NCBI RefSeq assembly: GCF_006715005.1 | Contig: NZ_VFMJ01000002.1 | Location: 17,118-81,117 of the forward strand | DNA from: Serratia marcescens | GTDB taxonomy: Bacteria; Pseudomonadota; Gammaproteobacteria; Enterobacterales; Enterobacteriaceae | Reading direction: 5' to 3' | Length of the DNA stretch: 64,000 bases | Part shown: piece after piece, positions 8,451-16,877 of the stretch | Layout of the letters: each line of letters begins with the position of its first letter | How positions within the stretch are numbered: position 1 is the stretch's first letter | Position numbers and translations under genes: made by a program | The notes under the pieces: generated by a model | What the model saw: only the letters and a program-made list of their open reading frames with translations | Told to the model about the DNA's origin: nothing | The model's database searches: none

Positions 8451-10406
8451 TTAAGGACGTGGTCCCCAATACGAATTCACTGTTGGTGCATCATCGTCGC
8501 GATCGTCAGCTTGACGAGATCCAGCAGGAGCGTCATAACCCATTTCTGGTCTAACGTGGCGATGCTCGAGAACCTCGGAGCGACCGCGCTGCCAGTTGTC
8601 TGTCGGCCCGAACACCTCTTTTTCTTGCTGGTAATTCAGGCGACAGCCCTCAAGCAGTACGCGGTCAACGAAATCGTCGGTGCCAACAATTTCAACTCGC
8701 TCACCACTTTTCGTGCCGGCAATCTCTGCAGCCAGGTGGTAATTCGCGGTGTCCTCGTAATCCTCGAACCCCGGCTTAATCTCAACCTGGTCACCACGAT
8801 CGACTACACCGACAACCCCATCCCGCAGGTATTCAATTGTACCATTCCGGTGCAAGCGAGTTGCATGGGTAGACCGTTCGAGCACCGGTGAGTCATCAGC
8901 AACACCAAACACCAATACGCTGTCTTTATGCTTATTCGGTACGGCGGCTTTCGCTTTACGCTTCTCACGATACGCCCATCCACGCAGTTGGCTAATAGCG
9001 GCAACATCACCCGTTAAAGCTTCGCGCTCCACCCAGGAACGGTAAGACAACGGGCGATATTGGCCAGACTCAAACAGCCTCTTACGTTCCTCACGGATCT
9101 GAATTCGTAGCTCCGCTGTTGCTTTCATTCGCTCGAACTCGGCAACGCGATACATCAGTTTTCGCAGCAGAGGGTCGTGGTAGCTATGGCGAACATTACC
9201 CTTCATTGCCTGATAATGTGCGGCAAGTTCCTGATAGCGTGCTTTCACGTTCAAGTCAGGTTTTACCCATGTATCGCGGTATTTTTTATAACGCAATTTG
9301 AGGTCATCGCGTGCAGCAGCCCTTTCTTCACGACGCTCTTTTCTCGCCTCCCGATCGCGCACCTGGAATGCGGGTTGGTAGTGATCATATATCGCATACG
9401 CCCCCTCTTCCTGGTCATCAGATTCAAAGGCTGGAGCAGATTCGTAAGGACCAATGTAGGGTTCCAATCTGAATTTAGTCAGCGTTGGATGCACATCAGA
9501 AGCCTTAACCACAATGCTATCTGGATGTGCTATATCGAATACGACTAACCCCCCGTTTTGCTCACGCAATGCCAATCCATTTGCATGCATCAAGAGGTGA
9601 AAATATTTCCAACTAGCTGTTTTGTTTTTTATGGCGTCGGTAATCTTGGTACGAGTCTTACGTACAGCATAGTGATAAAGACTTTCCTTGCCGGAATATA
9701 TCTCACGTTTTGCGGCACCTTGAGGCGCATTACGAAAACGCCAAGGCGCACGACGCAAAGTATCATTATCACCCCACACCCAACTGCCGTTGTCTTGTTT
9801 GAAACCAAAACGTTTCTCCAGGACACGGCAACACTGTTGTAAGGTGTCTGCATCATTCCACAAATTGGCCGCGCGATACGTTTCAGGATTAACACGATTA
9901 ACGGCGATATGACAGTGAATATTATCAGTGTCTCGGTGAATACCGGTAACAAACTGATGATGTTCCATCCCCAGCTCTTTCAGGCAAAAACGAGCACTAT
10001 CAAAAATGTCTTCAGGCTTCGGATTCTCATCTTCTTGCCATGACAAAATGAAATGGTAAACAGGATCTTTGCAATGGCGATTGCTAGCAGAAACCATGCT
10101 CATCTCCGCTGCTGCTGTCTCCAGTGAAAAGCAATTTGTTTCACATTCAACGCCCCCGATAATGACTTGTTCTCGCCCATCAGGAAAGCTAGCGACAACC
10201 TGCATGGGTGAGAAATCATTACGCCGCTCAATATAGTCTACCAGGCGATCAAAAATGGCCTGACTGGAGCGTGAAGAGGTCTTTGCAATCTTATCGGGCG
10301 TGATAACGTCATCAGGTTTTTTCTCATCCCGCAGACTCAGGTAGCCGACCAGCTTCATAAAGCTGGTGCCGCCGTCTCGTCTTTTTGGTGGGATGATAAC
10401 GTTCAT
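8451..10406 (-). CDS. nikB: NikB-like MOBP relaxase
   Basis: A 651-residue relaxase that would cleave oriT and lead the transferred strand into the recipient. The metal-binding motif III is clear (HRDTDNIHCHIAVNRVNPE, residues about 158-176), and motif I with its candidate catalytic Tyr lies earlier (FDRLVDYIERRND, about 52-64). A second, charged region at about 350-500 has long helices. R64 NikB is about 900 aa, so this protein lacks most of the C-terminal part, as do several other I/L/M-like relaxases. The gene follows nikA by 7 bp and both are read away from oriT. Confidence 0.9.
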   Translation of the reverse strand: MNVIIPPKRRDGGTSFMKLVGYLSLRDEKKPDDVITPDKIAKTSSRSSQAIFDRLVDYIERRNDFSPMQVVASFPDGREQVIIGGVECETNCFSLETAAAEMSMVSASNRHCKDPVYHFILSWQEDENPKPEDIFDSARFCLKELGMEHHQFVTGIHRDTDNIHCHIAVNRVNPETYRAANLWNDADTLQQCCRVLEKRFGFKQDNGSWVWGDNDTLRRAPWRFRNAPQGAAKREIYSGKESLYHYAVRKTRTKITDAIKNKTASWKYFHLLMHANGLALREQNGGLVVFDIAHPDSIVVKASDVHPTLTKFRLEPYIGPYESAPAFESDDQEEGAYAIYDHYQPAFQVRDREARKERREERAAARDDLKLRYKKYRDTWVKPDLNVKARYQELAAHYQAMKGNVRHSYHDPLLRKLMYRVAEFERMKATAELRIQIREERKRLFESGQYRPLSYRSWVEREALTGDVAAISQLRGWAYREKRKAKAAVPNKHKDSVLVFGVADDSPVLERSTHATRLHRNGTIEYLRDGVVGVVDRGDQVEIKPGFEDYEDTANYHLAAEIAGTKSGERVEIVGTDDFVDRVLLEGCRLNYQQEKEVFGPTDNWQRGRSEVLEHRHVRPEMGYDAPAGSRQADDRDDDAPTVNSYWGPRP

Positions 10407-10413
10407 AGTGCCC

Positions 10414-10746
10414 TTATTCGTTTGCTGGTACGAGATTCAAATCCAAAGCGATGATGGCCTTCTTCACTTCGACCAGTACATCAGAAAACTGCTTACTGAG
10501 TTCCTGGGTCATCTGGTCTTGCATTTGGGTGTAGAGGTGTTTTTGTAAACCACCCAAACGAAGAAGTTCGTTCATCAAGCGTGTGTCTGTTCGTGTCATT
10601 ATCTTCCGGTTCAGCGCGGAGCGCCGCAGTAACTCGGAAGTGCTTATCCCTGCAGCCTTGGCCTTGCCTTTGATGGCCTCAGCCTCCTCTTCGGTGCATC
10701 GGATTTGGATGATTATTCCTTTCTGACGCGACTCGCTTTTCGACAT
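10414..10746 (-). CDS. nikA: NikA-like relaxosome ribbon-helix-helix protein
   Basis: The 110-residue product has an N-terminal RHH domain: IIIQIRCTEEEAEAIKGKAKA is the beta strand and first helix, followed by AGISTSELLRRSALNRKI. The length equals that of R64 NikA, which binds a repeat in oriT, bends it and recruits NikB. It is the gene nearest the candidate oriT, which begins immediately upstream. The C-terminal half is helical and may contact NikB. Confidence 0.88.
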   Translation of the reverse strand: MSKSESRQKGIIIQIRCTEEEAEAIKGKAKAAGISTSELLRRSALNRKIMTRTDTRLMNELLRLGGLQKHLYTQMQDQMTQELSKQFSDVLVEVKKAIIALDLNLVPANE

Positions 10747-10989
10747 AGCTCAACCTCTAACTACTCAACCGGGGTGTCAGGGCGTAGCCCTGACCAGGTG
10801 TTTTGCATTATCGACTGCGTGCAGGCGGTAATGACAAAACATTTCCTGTCCGTCATTTTACTACGTCTATCCTTTTTGATGCGAGCTATTTTTCGCCTGA
10901 TTAGGCGTCAGAGAGGGGGCGGGCTTGGCCTATCAAAGGTGATATGGTTTAATAGAGTTACATCTAAATTGTTAAAATCAGAGGACTAC
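10747..10989. other. oriT: Candidate origin of transfer (oriT)
   Basis: The gap between divergently read nikA and the 10990 gene holds a perfect inverted repeat GTCAGGGC (10776-10783) / GCCCTGAC (10787-10794) with a 3-bp loop, followed 54 bp later by TTTCCTG-TC (10842-10850), which resembles the P/I-type nick consensus YATCCTG-Y. This is the order inverted repeat then nick found in R64. Nicking the plus strand between 10848 and 10849 would give a 5' end leading rightward into the psi/antirestriction region. The TT in place of A before CCTG is a deviation, so the nick position is a proposal. Confidence 0.65.
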
Positions 10990-11292
10990 ATGGCAGGAAC
11001 TAAATTTTACACTCAGGAGCAGCTAGAAGAGGCAAAACTGGCGCTAGAATCCTTACCTGATCTGACACCTAACAAAATCAGCAGAACTGAACTTTTGGAA
11101 TCACTTAAAGAAAACATTATCAGCTTGGCAAAATCAAAAGGTTATACTGCCTCAGAGATTAAATCAGCGTTACAAATGGTAGATGTATCTGTAAGTGAAA
11201 AGGCAATATCAGAAATAATAAGGGCCTCAAAAAATCCAGTAAAGAAGAGAGGAAAAAGCCCTGTTAAACAGGTAAACAATCAATCACAATGA
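10990..11292 (+). CDS. Small helical protein beside oriT, possible mobilization accessory
   Basis: The ATG at 10990 follows GAGGA with 4 bp spacing and gives 100 residues. The protein is hydrophilic and helical; residues 36-76 have the spacing of a winged or three-helix DNA-binding unit (LLESLKENIISLAKSKGYT, then ASEIKSALQMVDVSVSEKAI), and the tail is Lys-rich. It is the only gene near oriT read on the plus strand and begins at the edge of oriT, as accessory mobilization genes do. Its base composition is more A/T-rich than its neighbours. Similar small proteins are sometimes labelled MobC; I cannot confirm that name. Confidence 0.5.
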   Translation: MAGTKFYTQEQLEEAKLALESLPDLTPNKISRTELLESLKENIISLAKSKGYTASEIKSALQMVDVSVSEKAISEIIRASKNPVKKRGKSPVKQVNNQSQ

Positions 11293-11351
11293 TAATGGCG
11301 GGGTTACCCGCCATATTGATGATTAAATGTATTTTTTGTTATTAAAATTAT

Positions 11352-12179
11352 TCAATCCATTCTTTTTTTGAATTCATCCGCAATCAACCACAACGCACGG
11401 TTCAGTTTTATATCACCATCGATACCGTTGACCGCTCGAGTCCGGGTATTTTTCCCGGTCGCGCTTTTACCGAGTAATCCACCTTTAATCATGTTTTCCT
11501 GCACGCGCTGGAATGTCGTCCACAAATCATTGCCGTAATCTTCACGCCGACGCGGACGCAAAACTTGCGACGGCGTGATTGGGGATTTATCTTCATACTC
11601 GTAGCGATAACTTAACGCCGCCCGCGCAAATAATTCCTGGTCGCGCTCTGACAGTGAAATGCATTTCATGGTATCGAGGTCATTATCGACGCGGTCAAAT
11701 ATGCCGAGCACTTCATACGCGCCCTCAATCACCTGCCCGACCACATCCCCTTTATGCGGAACACGAACATCACCGAACGATTGGCCAAAGACCATTCCAT
11801 TGGCACAGACATAGCGGAACATGCCGGGGATCATTTGGTAACTGCTGCTCCCATCGTGGCTGTTCAACAATACGATTTCGGGTACTTCCTTATTGCCGGA
11901 GACAATCATATTTTCCCGCCGCAGCCGCAGCATGTGTTTGGTATGCCCGCGTTTACTTTCATCCCGAACGCGGGTCTGGCAGGCATAAAACGGCTGAAAA
12001 CCTTCCTCGCGTAATTTATCGAGCAGCGTAATGGTGGGAATGTAGGTATATCGGTCACTGCGCGAATCGTGTTTATCTTCTGAAAACACGCTCGGCACCA
12101 CGTTCATTAATTCGTCGTTGGTTAACGGGCGGTCTTTACGGATGGCGTTATAACGGCCAAAACGGGAAGTCAGACGCAT
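11352..12179 (-). CDS. DUF932 protein of the leading region
   Basis: A 275-residue protein of the DUF932/DUF945 family, common on conjugative plasmids and in phages; its activity is unknown. Recognisable features are the start MRLTSRFGRY, the segment LLDKLREEGFQPFYACQTRVRD and the MFRYVCANGMVFG core typical of this family. It is the leading-region gene nearest to oriT, so it would be among the very first genes to enter the recipient. It is transcribed toward oriT together with the 12238 gene, 58 bp upstream. Confidence 0.8.
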   Translation of the reverse strand: MRLTSRFGRYNAIRKDRPLTNDELMNVVPSVFSEDKHDSRSDRYTYIPTITLLDKLREEGFQPFYACQTRVRDESKRGHTKHMLRLRRENMIVSGNKEVPEIVLLNSHDGSSSYQMIPGMFRYVCANGMVFGQSFGDVRVPHKGDVVGQVIEGAYEVLGIFDRVDNDLDTMKCISLSERDQELFARAALSYRYEYEDKSPITPSQVLRPRRREDYGNDLWTTFQRVQENMIKGGLLGKSATGKNTRTRAVNGIDGDIKLNRALWLIADEFKKRMD

Positions 12180-12237
12180 GATATTCTCCTTTCTCTTTGA
12201 GTAATGCCGGGCAAATGGTTTTTAGACCGGCGATGAA

Positions 12238-12609
12238 TTAACGGTATGAGTGATTGATAGCCAGCTGAAGGTGCAGCCGATAACGCGCATGTTCCCAGGC
12301 AGTGACGCCGGTCTTGCCAAAATATGCACCGGCCAAACGCTGCGCCTTAATCCAATGTTGCGCGACGGCATACGCAATTTTCGGTTTATCGGACGGCGAG
12401 TTATCGACGCCGTTAAACACCACCCGATCCGTCATCGTGTTAAAAATTTCATACAGCGATTGCGCCAGTTCTTCAGGGGACAAATACACGCCGTGTAATT
12501 CCTCCATAAATGCCAGTTGACGGATCATGATGCTTTCCGCGTCGGGGTATTTTCCCGCCCATCGTTTGGAAGATTCTTTGGTGGCGGTGTTGACGTTTTG
12601 CGTGTTCAT
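12238..12609 (-). CDS. Leading-region protein with M-N-T-Q-N-V-N leader (A)
   Basis: A 123-residue protein of unknown function. The first 16 residues (MNTQNVNTATKESSKR) nearly match the start of the unrelated protein encoded at 14651-15115, and resemble that at 19022-19312. The rest is helical with a conserved-looking middle (LSPEELAQSLYEIFNTMTD) and no known motif. A ribosome binding site (GAGAGGAGC) precedes the ATG and immediately upstream lies long repeat copy A. It is probably the first gene of a two-gene unit with DUF932. Confidence 0.65.
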   Translation of the reverse strand: MNTQNVNTATKESSKRWAGKYPDAESIMIRQLAFMEELHGVYLSPEELAQSLYEIFNTMTDRVVFNGVDNSPSDKPKIAYAVAQHWIKAQRLAGAYFGKTGVTAWEHARYRLHLQLAINHSYR

Positions 12610-13206
12610 CCTGCTCTTGCTCCTCTCTGGTGGTTATTCCATCGTTCGGTGAGTTCCCTGGCGGCAAAGGGCGACGGAGCAACGGCGTAAGGAGACACGC
12701 AAGGGGCGAGACGAAAAGTTTTTACCTGGAAAAAGTTTTCGGTGAAGTGCATTTCACCCCTTGCGGGGTGACGCGACGGTGCTACGAACAGCCCTCCGCC
12801 GGGGAACGGCCGTCCGATGGCGCACCGGAAACGCAGCGAGGAGGAACACGGCCGACACGGCGACAAGCCGGGGCGACCTTAGCGTTCCTCGCCTGGGCGA
12901 GAAACAGTGAAAAGCGGCGCCGGCATCGCCGGCTGCAAGCGTGCCCATCGCGTGACGGATGGAAGCCCGTCAGGGGGGAGACGGCGTGCCGGCTCCCTGC
13001 GCAGCACGACAGCCGGGCCCGAAGGGCACGCCCAGGCATCATGCGGAAACCCGATTCACCGCAGAAATACCGGCAGACGGCAAGGGAAAGATAGAAAAAC
13101 CGCCACCAGGTCTTTGTGACAGCATACGAGAAGGGAAAGAATGGCCGGTGCCGCAGGCTCCGGCCTTTCGTTCTGTTCGTCCTTTACCGCGCGGTGCTGG
13201 CCGGAG
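12610..13206 (-). repeat. Long leading-region repeat, copy A (Frpo/ssi-like candidate promoter)
   Basis: Non-coding, GC-rich and rich in short palindromes. The block 12849-13048 is closely repeated at 15319-15520 and 19550-19760. A second part, about 12698-12786, shares with copy C the pattern GACGAAAAGTTTTT, a second AAAAGTTTT, then GTGCATTTCACCCCTTG. In the F plasmid and ColIb, comparable repeats in the leading region fold in single-stranded form into promoters that RNA polymerase uses on the incoming strand. The orientation here, reading toward oriT, agrees with that model. The function is inferred, the repeat itself is seen. Confidence 0.6.
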
Positions 13207-13340
13207 TCACCGCCACCGGAAAAAGGGCGGCGTGCCCTCCTCCGTTTCCAGGTAGCACACGGCGTCGTCATCAAACTCCCAGTATTCCCGCCCCGATCGG
13301 TAAATTCGCCCGGTAACGGCAGCATGTCGTTTTCTGCCAT
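13207..13340 (-). pseudogene. Small acidic ORF broken by a one-base frameshift
   Basis: From the ATG at 13340 the frame reads MAENDMLPLPGEFTDRGG. A shift of one base at the G-rich run near 13287-13297 then continues as EYWEFDDDAVCYLETEEGTP to a stop at 13207-13209. The joined 45-residue product looks protein-like (acidic, aromatic, no odd residues), while the unshifted frame turns into Arg/Pro-rich shadow sequence. It may be a degraded gene, a sequencing error or a programmed -1 shift. It lies 38 bp after the stop of the methylase-like gene in transcription order. Confidence 0.4.
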
Positions 13341-13377
13341 GCGTTATCGGGCAGGATCGCCCTGCCCGCCTCGGTTG

Positions 13378-14175
13378 TTAGCGATACATCGGCCAGCGCG
13401 TGGACGTCACGCGATACCAAAACGGCGTATACATCTCGCGCTGATACTTCAGTGTCAGGCTGTTGCCGATCACCACGCGCGCCGGGATACCCAGCAGCGA
13501 CAGCTGGATGTAACACATCCGCGCCGCCACCGGATCGATGTCCACGCAGTCGGCGCGCAGCTGCGTTTGCGGGTTATACCCCCGCGCCCGCATCACTTTT
13601 GCAAACGCGATCACCATTCCGCCCGCGCCGCAGGTCGGTTCTGACAGCGTGATATACGGCTCTTTATCCAACGCCGCCAGCCGATCACCGGCCACCAGTC
13701 CCGCCATCAGCTCGGAGAGATGAAACGGCGTGAAAAACTGGCCGATGTTGCCGCTGCCCAGCTCCAGCTCCATAAACAGCGAGCCGAGAAAGTCCCCCAT
13801 GCCCTGATCCAGCCCGATGATCAGCCACGAATACAACTGCGCCATGCGCTGCTGGTCCGCTTTTTCATAACGCTGGATGGTGGCCAGATACTCCGCCTCG
13901 ATGTCCGGCGACTTTAAAAGCAGATTTTCCAGCGCACAGGCCGTCAACTTCACAAAATCGCTGAATACTTCATAGCGATGGTGATAACGCGCCGTTTCAC
14001 GAAACGTACTCAAAAACGCCTTACGCGGATCATCGCCGGTGATTGTCCGTTTCCGTCCCGGTACAGGGTCGGCGGTTTTTGACGGTTCGACCGCATCAGC
14101 CCTGACGTTTTTTTCCGCCGGGCGCACTGCATCGACGGGCACGGAAAACAGGGCGTCGAAAGAGAGTTGTGACAT
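13378..14175 (-). CDS. N6 DNA methylase-like protein lacking the catalytic motif
   Basis: The ATG at 14175 (GGAGG, 7 bp spacing) gives 265 residues. Motif X (QFFTPFHLSELMAGL, about 143-157) and the SAM-binding motif I (SEPTCGAGGMVIAFAKVM, about 175-192) of HsdM-type adenine methylases are clear, and CVDIDPVAARMCYIQL fits the next motif. The chain ends soon after IGNSL and I see no NPPY/F catalytic motif, so it may bind SAM or DNA without methylating. Homologues with this shape are frequent in leading regions of Enterobacterales plasmids; their role is unknown. Confidence 0.75.
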   Translation of the reverse strand: MSQLSFDALFSVPVDAVRPAEKNVRADAVEPSKTADPVPGRKRTITGDDPRKAFLSTFRETARYHHRYEVFSDFVKLTACALENLLLKSPDIEAEYLATIQRYEKADQQRMAQLYSWLIIGLDQGMGDFLGSLFMELELGSGNIGQFFTPFHLSELMAGLVAGDRLAALDKEPYITLSEPTCGAGGMVIAFAKVMRARGYNPQTQLRADCVDIDPVAARMCYIQLSLLGIPARVVIGNSLTLKYQREMYTPFWYRVTSTRWPMYR

Positions 14176-14229
14176 CAATTAGCCTCCGGGTCAGTGAATA
14201 GCCGCCCCGAAACGGGGCGGCTCGCGTTA

Positions 14230-14490
14230 TCAGGCCATTGCCCGCGTTAACTCCAGCGCACGCAGAACGTGCCCCCACTCACTGCCGCGCATTGACGGCA
14301 CCCGCACCGATTTTCCCTTGCGGACACATCCGGCGATATGACGCCCGAACGACCGCAGATCCGGATCGACGTCGGCCGCCGCTATATCGCCGCGCGCGAT
14401 CCGCCGCTGGCGCTTCACGTGCTCGCACTCTGCCTGCAGGCGCTTTACATACTCGTCGGTTACTGTCATGATGCTTACATTCGATTTCAT
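14230..14490 (-). CDS. Small hypothetical leading-region protein
   Basis: The ATG at 14490 (GGAG, 7 bp spacing) gives 86 residues; the open frame extends to 14526 without a better site. The product begins MKSNVSIMTVTDEYVKRLQA and has a basic helical N-terminal part and a region (RSFGRHIAGCVRKGKSVRVP) that looks like a nucleic acid-binding surface. No family recognised. It sits between the methylase-like gene and the 14651 gene in the same orientation. Confidence 0.55.
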   Translation of the reverse strand: MKSNVSIMTVTDEYVKRLQAECEHVKRQRRIARGDIAAADVDPDLRSFGRHIAGCVRKGKSVRVPSMRGSEWGHVLRALELTRAMA

Positions 14491-14650
14491 GGTTGATCTC
14501 CATGCTGATTGATGAATGCCGGCCAACTTTCCTAGGGCTAACCGGCACGAGAGAGCAGGCGAAAGCCTGCTTTTTCATTTCCGGTCTTGTGATGTGATTT
14601 CGGTCTGACACATCGTTTCTTCTCCTCTTGTTATGGTGGCTTGCCACCGG

Positions 14651-15115
14651 TTAAATGCGGGTCAACGTGCCGTAGTAAGGCAACGTGCGGCCATCGTCCC
14701 CGCGCCGCATCCGGCCATCGTCTGACACGTCGACGAAAACGCCGGTATCGAGACACAGCCAGATGAAGCCTTTTTGCACAAAGCGATAGCCTGTTGTGCT
14801 CAGGCAAACAGAGCGTACAGGCTCGACCTGTTCCACGGCGTACACCGTGCAACCCTTCGCACTGGTTTCGTGCACGAATCGCGCCACTGCATCAAACGGA
14901 TTGCAGGCGTTGGTGATGTGGCTGCAATTGAGGTTCACCGTGCCCCCGATGCAGGGCGCCGAGAATTTGACAGAAAAGCGGCCGATCTCCTGCGTAACGA
15001 ACAGGCATGCTTTTACATCCCAATCATCAGACGATCCGTTGACAATGGATTTTTTCCCATATCTTTCAGAGCGTTCCTTCGTGGCGGTTTTGACGTTGAC
15101 GTTTTGTGTGTTCAT
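14651..15115 (-). CDS. Leading-region protein with M-N-T-Q-N-V-N leader (B)
   Basis: A 154-residue protein of unknown function. Its start MNTQNVNVKTATKERSERYG matches the start of the protein at 12238-12609, yet the bodies are unrelated. The remainder is beta-rich (for example FSVKFSAPCIGGTVNLNC and RFVQKGFIWLCLDTGVFVDV) with several cysteines, and ends in a charged turn (DDGRMRRGDDGR). It follows repeat copy B and would be the first gene of a unit with the 14230 and methylase-like genes. Confidence 0.62.
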   Translation of the reverse strand: MNTQNVNVKTATKERSERYGKKSIVNGSSDDWDVKACLFVTQEIGRFSVKFSAPCIGGTVNLNCSHITNACNPFDAVARFVHETSAKGCTVYAVEQVEPVRSVCLSTTGYRFVQKGFIWLCLDTGVFVDVSDDGRMRRGDDGRTLPYYGTLTRI

Positions 15116-15673
15116 GCTGCTTTCCTTCCTGGGTGGTTGATTTATCTCTCGTCGGAACCTTGCGCGGCGAAAAGCTGACGTAGCGACGGCGAACGGGGGA
15201 ACGCAAGGGCGCCGCTTGCGGCGTGCATTTCACCCTTGCGGGCACGCGGGCGACGGTGCTACAAAAGCGGCCGCGTAAGGGCCGATGAGAGATAACCACC
15301 GGTAAGCTGAGCAAGAACACACCCGACACGGCGACAAGCCGGGGCGACCTTAGCGTTCTTCGCCAGGGCGAGGAACAGTGAGAAGCGGCGCCGGCCCCGC
15401 CGGCTGCAAGCGTGCCTTTCGCGTCAGCGATGGACGCCCGCAGGGGGGCGACGGCTTGCCGGCGCCATGCGCAGCACGACAGCGCGCCCGGACGCCCAGC
15501 GCCGCATCGTTTCGCCAGGCAAGTCGTTCAGAAGCAGCACATCCATGCCCGACCATCACCGCGGCTCTATCAACAGAAGTATTCTCCCCTGCTGAAGGAT
15601 GAGGCATACCTGACACAGGAATGAGAGAGCAACAAGCCGCAGTGGCGAAGCCACTGCAGCCTGTTGTCTGGGG
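15116..15673 (-). repeat. Long leading-region repeat, copy B (Frpo/ssi-like candidate promoter)
   Basis: Non-coding. Positions 15319-15520 match copy A over about 200 bp, including the stretch GACACGGCGACAAGCCGGGG, which is identical in both, and the shared GGCTGCAAGCGTGCC. A second shared part (15205-15265) has GTGCATTTCACCCTTGCGGG and GCGACGGTGCTAC, but the AAAAGTTTT motifs of copies A and C are absent. It separates psiA from the 14651 gene, and so would drive that gene toward oriT. Confidence 0.6.
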
Positions 15674-16399
15674 TTAGCGGCCTACCAGGCGATTCGGCAG
15701 CCGCGCCGCGTTATCGGTACGCGCTTCAGCGGACAACTCCGCGCTGATCAGACTGACCTGAAGACGCGCCTCCCAGAACGGCATGTCAGCCCAAAGATAA
15801 CGATCCAGTTCGGCAAGGCACGGAAACCGCGCCGTCCACGCCAGCACCAGCCCGCTCAAATCATCCTCGGCCAGTCCCTGCTGCTGCGCACGCCGTACCC
15901 AGCGGTCAAGCTCGCCCGGCGTGATGAACGCCAGCTCGATTTCCGCCTGCGCCAGCCGCACCTGGTAACGTCGCCGCTTGTGCCGCCGGAGTGTGGCATC
16001 GATGCGCGCCTGACGGGTGTGTTTCATCGTCAGCCGGTGTTCGAATCGCTGACGGCGGCGGCGGTTCACTTCAGGGAACAGCGTGTCACGCGTGTCGCCC
16101 GGCAACGGGGAATAACAGTGCTCGCCCCGGCTGGCAATCAGCGTGTCGAGCGCGTCAATATAGTCTTCCTTGCGCGTGGCGCGGCGACGATCGCCGGGCC
16201 GGTAGGTCACGTCTATCATGCGGATGTCCTTGGCTAAAAGGGTAGGCCGCCCGGTTAACTGGCGGAAAAACGCCGTGGCATAGGGGTAAACGGGTAACCG
16301 CCTGCCTGCTTCACGCCGGGCTTCGACCTGTGCGATGGCTTGCCAGACGGCCTGCCGGTACGGGTGCCACGGCACCAGAGCGAGATGATTCGGGATCAC
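15674..16399 (-). CDS. psiA: PsiA, plasmid SOS-inhibition locus protein
   Basis: The start is a GTG at 16399 overlapping the psiB stop (GTGA), giving 241 residues, the size of F PsiA (about 239). Shared features recalled from F PsiA are FFRQL near residue 47, SPLPGDTRDTLFPEV near 97-111, a very basic helix (RQARIDATLRRHKRRRYQVR) and AQAEIELAF. PsiA is encoded with PsiB in leading regions; its own biochemical role is unsettled. The upstream extension of the frame inside psiB is unlikely to be used. Confidence 0.85.
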   Translation of the reverse strand: MIPNHLALVPWHPYRQAVWQAIAQVEARREAGRRLPVYPYATAFFRQLTGRPTLLAKDIRMIDVTYRPGDRRRATRKEDYIDALDTLIASRGEHCYSPLPGDTRDTLFPEVNRRRRQRFEHRLTMKHTRQARIDATLRRHKRRRYQVRLAQAEIELAFITPGELDRWVRRAQQQGLAEDDLSGLVLAWTARFPCLAELDRYLWADMPFWEARLQVSLISAELSAEARTDNAARLPNRLVGR

Positions 16400-16836
16400 A
16401 GGCAGTGCCCTCCCATCCGCAGCGCCACTGCCAGCTTTTCCGGCCGCCATAACCCCAGCCGGTAAAAGCCCGCCACGGTATGCAGCACCCGGTTGACCGT
16501 GGCCGGGGTGTAATGCTCATCCAGGTACAGCCACGCCAGCGACTGACCGCCGTCAAACGGCAGCGCCATTGACCAGTTCGGCACCTCCGCCCCCGCGCTG
16601 CACAAATATAGCGCCGTCGCCTCATCCCCAGCCGGGCTTATCCGGCACACCACCGGCACGCGCCCGCAGAACTCGCAGCCCTCTTCCGCCACCACGTGCC
16701 AGCCCTCCGGCACAGCCAGTTGACCCAGCACCGCGCAGTTGAGCATCACCCGATACTCTCTGCCCCGATCGCGGTACTGCTCCAGTTCGTCGGCGCTCAT
16801 CGCCGTCAGTGTTTCCAGATTGAATGCATTTTTCAT
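16396..16836 (-). CDS. psiB: PsiB, inhibitor of RecA and of SOS induction
   Basis: A 146-residue protein, matching F PsiB (144 aa) in size, gene order and pattern: MSADELEQYRDRG at 14-26, AVLGQLAVPEGWHV at 35-48, then EGCEFCGRVPVVCRISPAG at 52-70, which aligns with the YGSEFGGFFPVQVRFTPAH region of F PsiB as I recall it. PsiB binds RecA and prevents filament formation on the incoming single strand, blocking the SOS response in the recipient. It is notable that this plasmid also encodes its own RecA (36803-37912). Confidence 0.82.
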   Translation of the reverse strand: MKNAFNLETLTAMSADELEQYRDRGREYRVMLNCAVLGQLAVPEGWHVVAEEGCEFCGRVPVVCRISPAGDEATALYLCSAGAEVPNWSMALPFDGGQSLAWLYLDEHYTPATVNRVLHTVAGFYRLGLWRPEKLAVALRMGGHCL

Positions 16837-16877
16837 CGCTGTTTTCTGCCGCCCACAGGGCGGCAGCTCCCTGTCGG

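Noticed and set aside
15350..15616. 88-codon minus-strand frame inside repeat copy B
   Set aside because: The corresponding frames in copies A and C are not conserved, and the product is Arg/Pro/Ala-rich shadow sequence.
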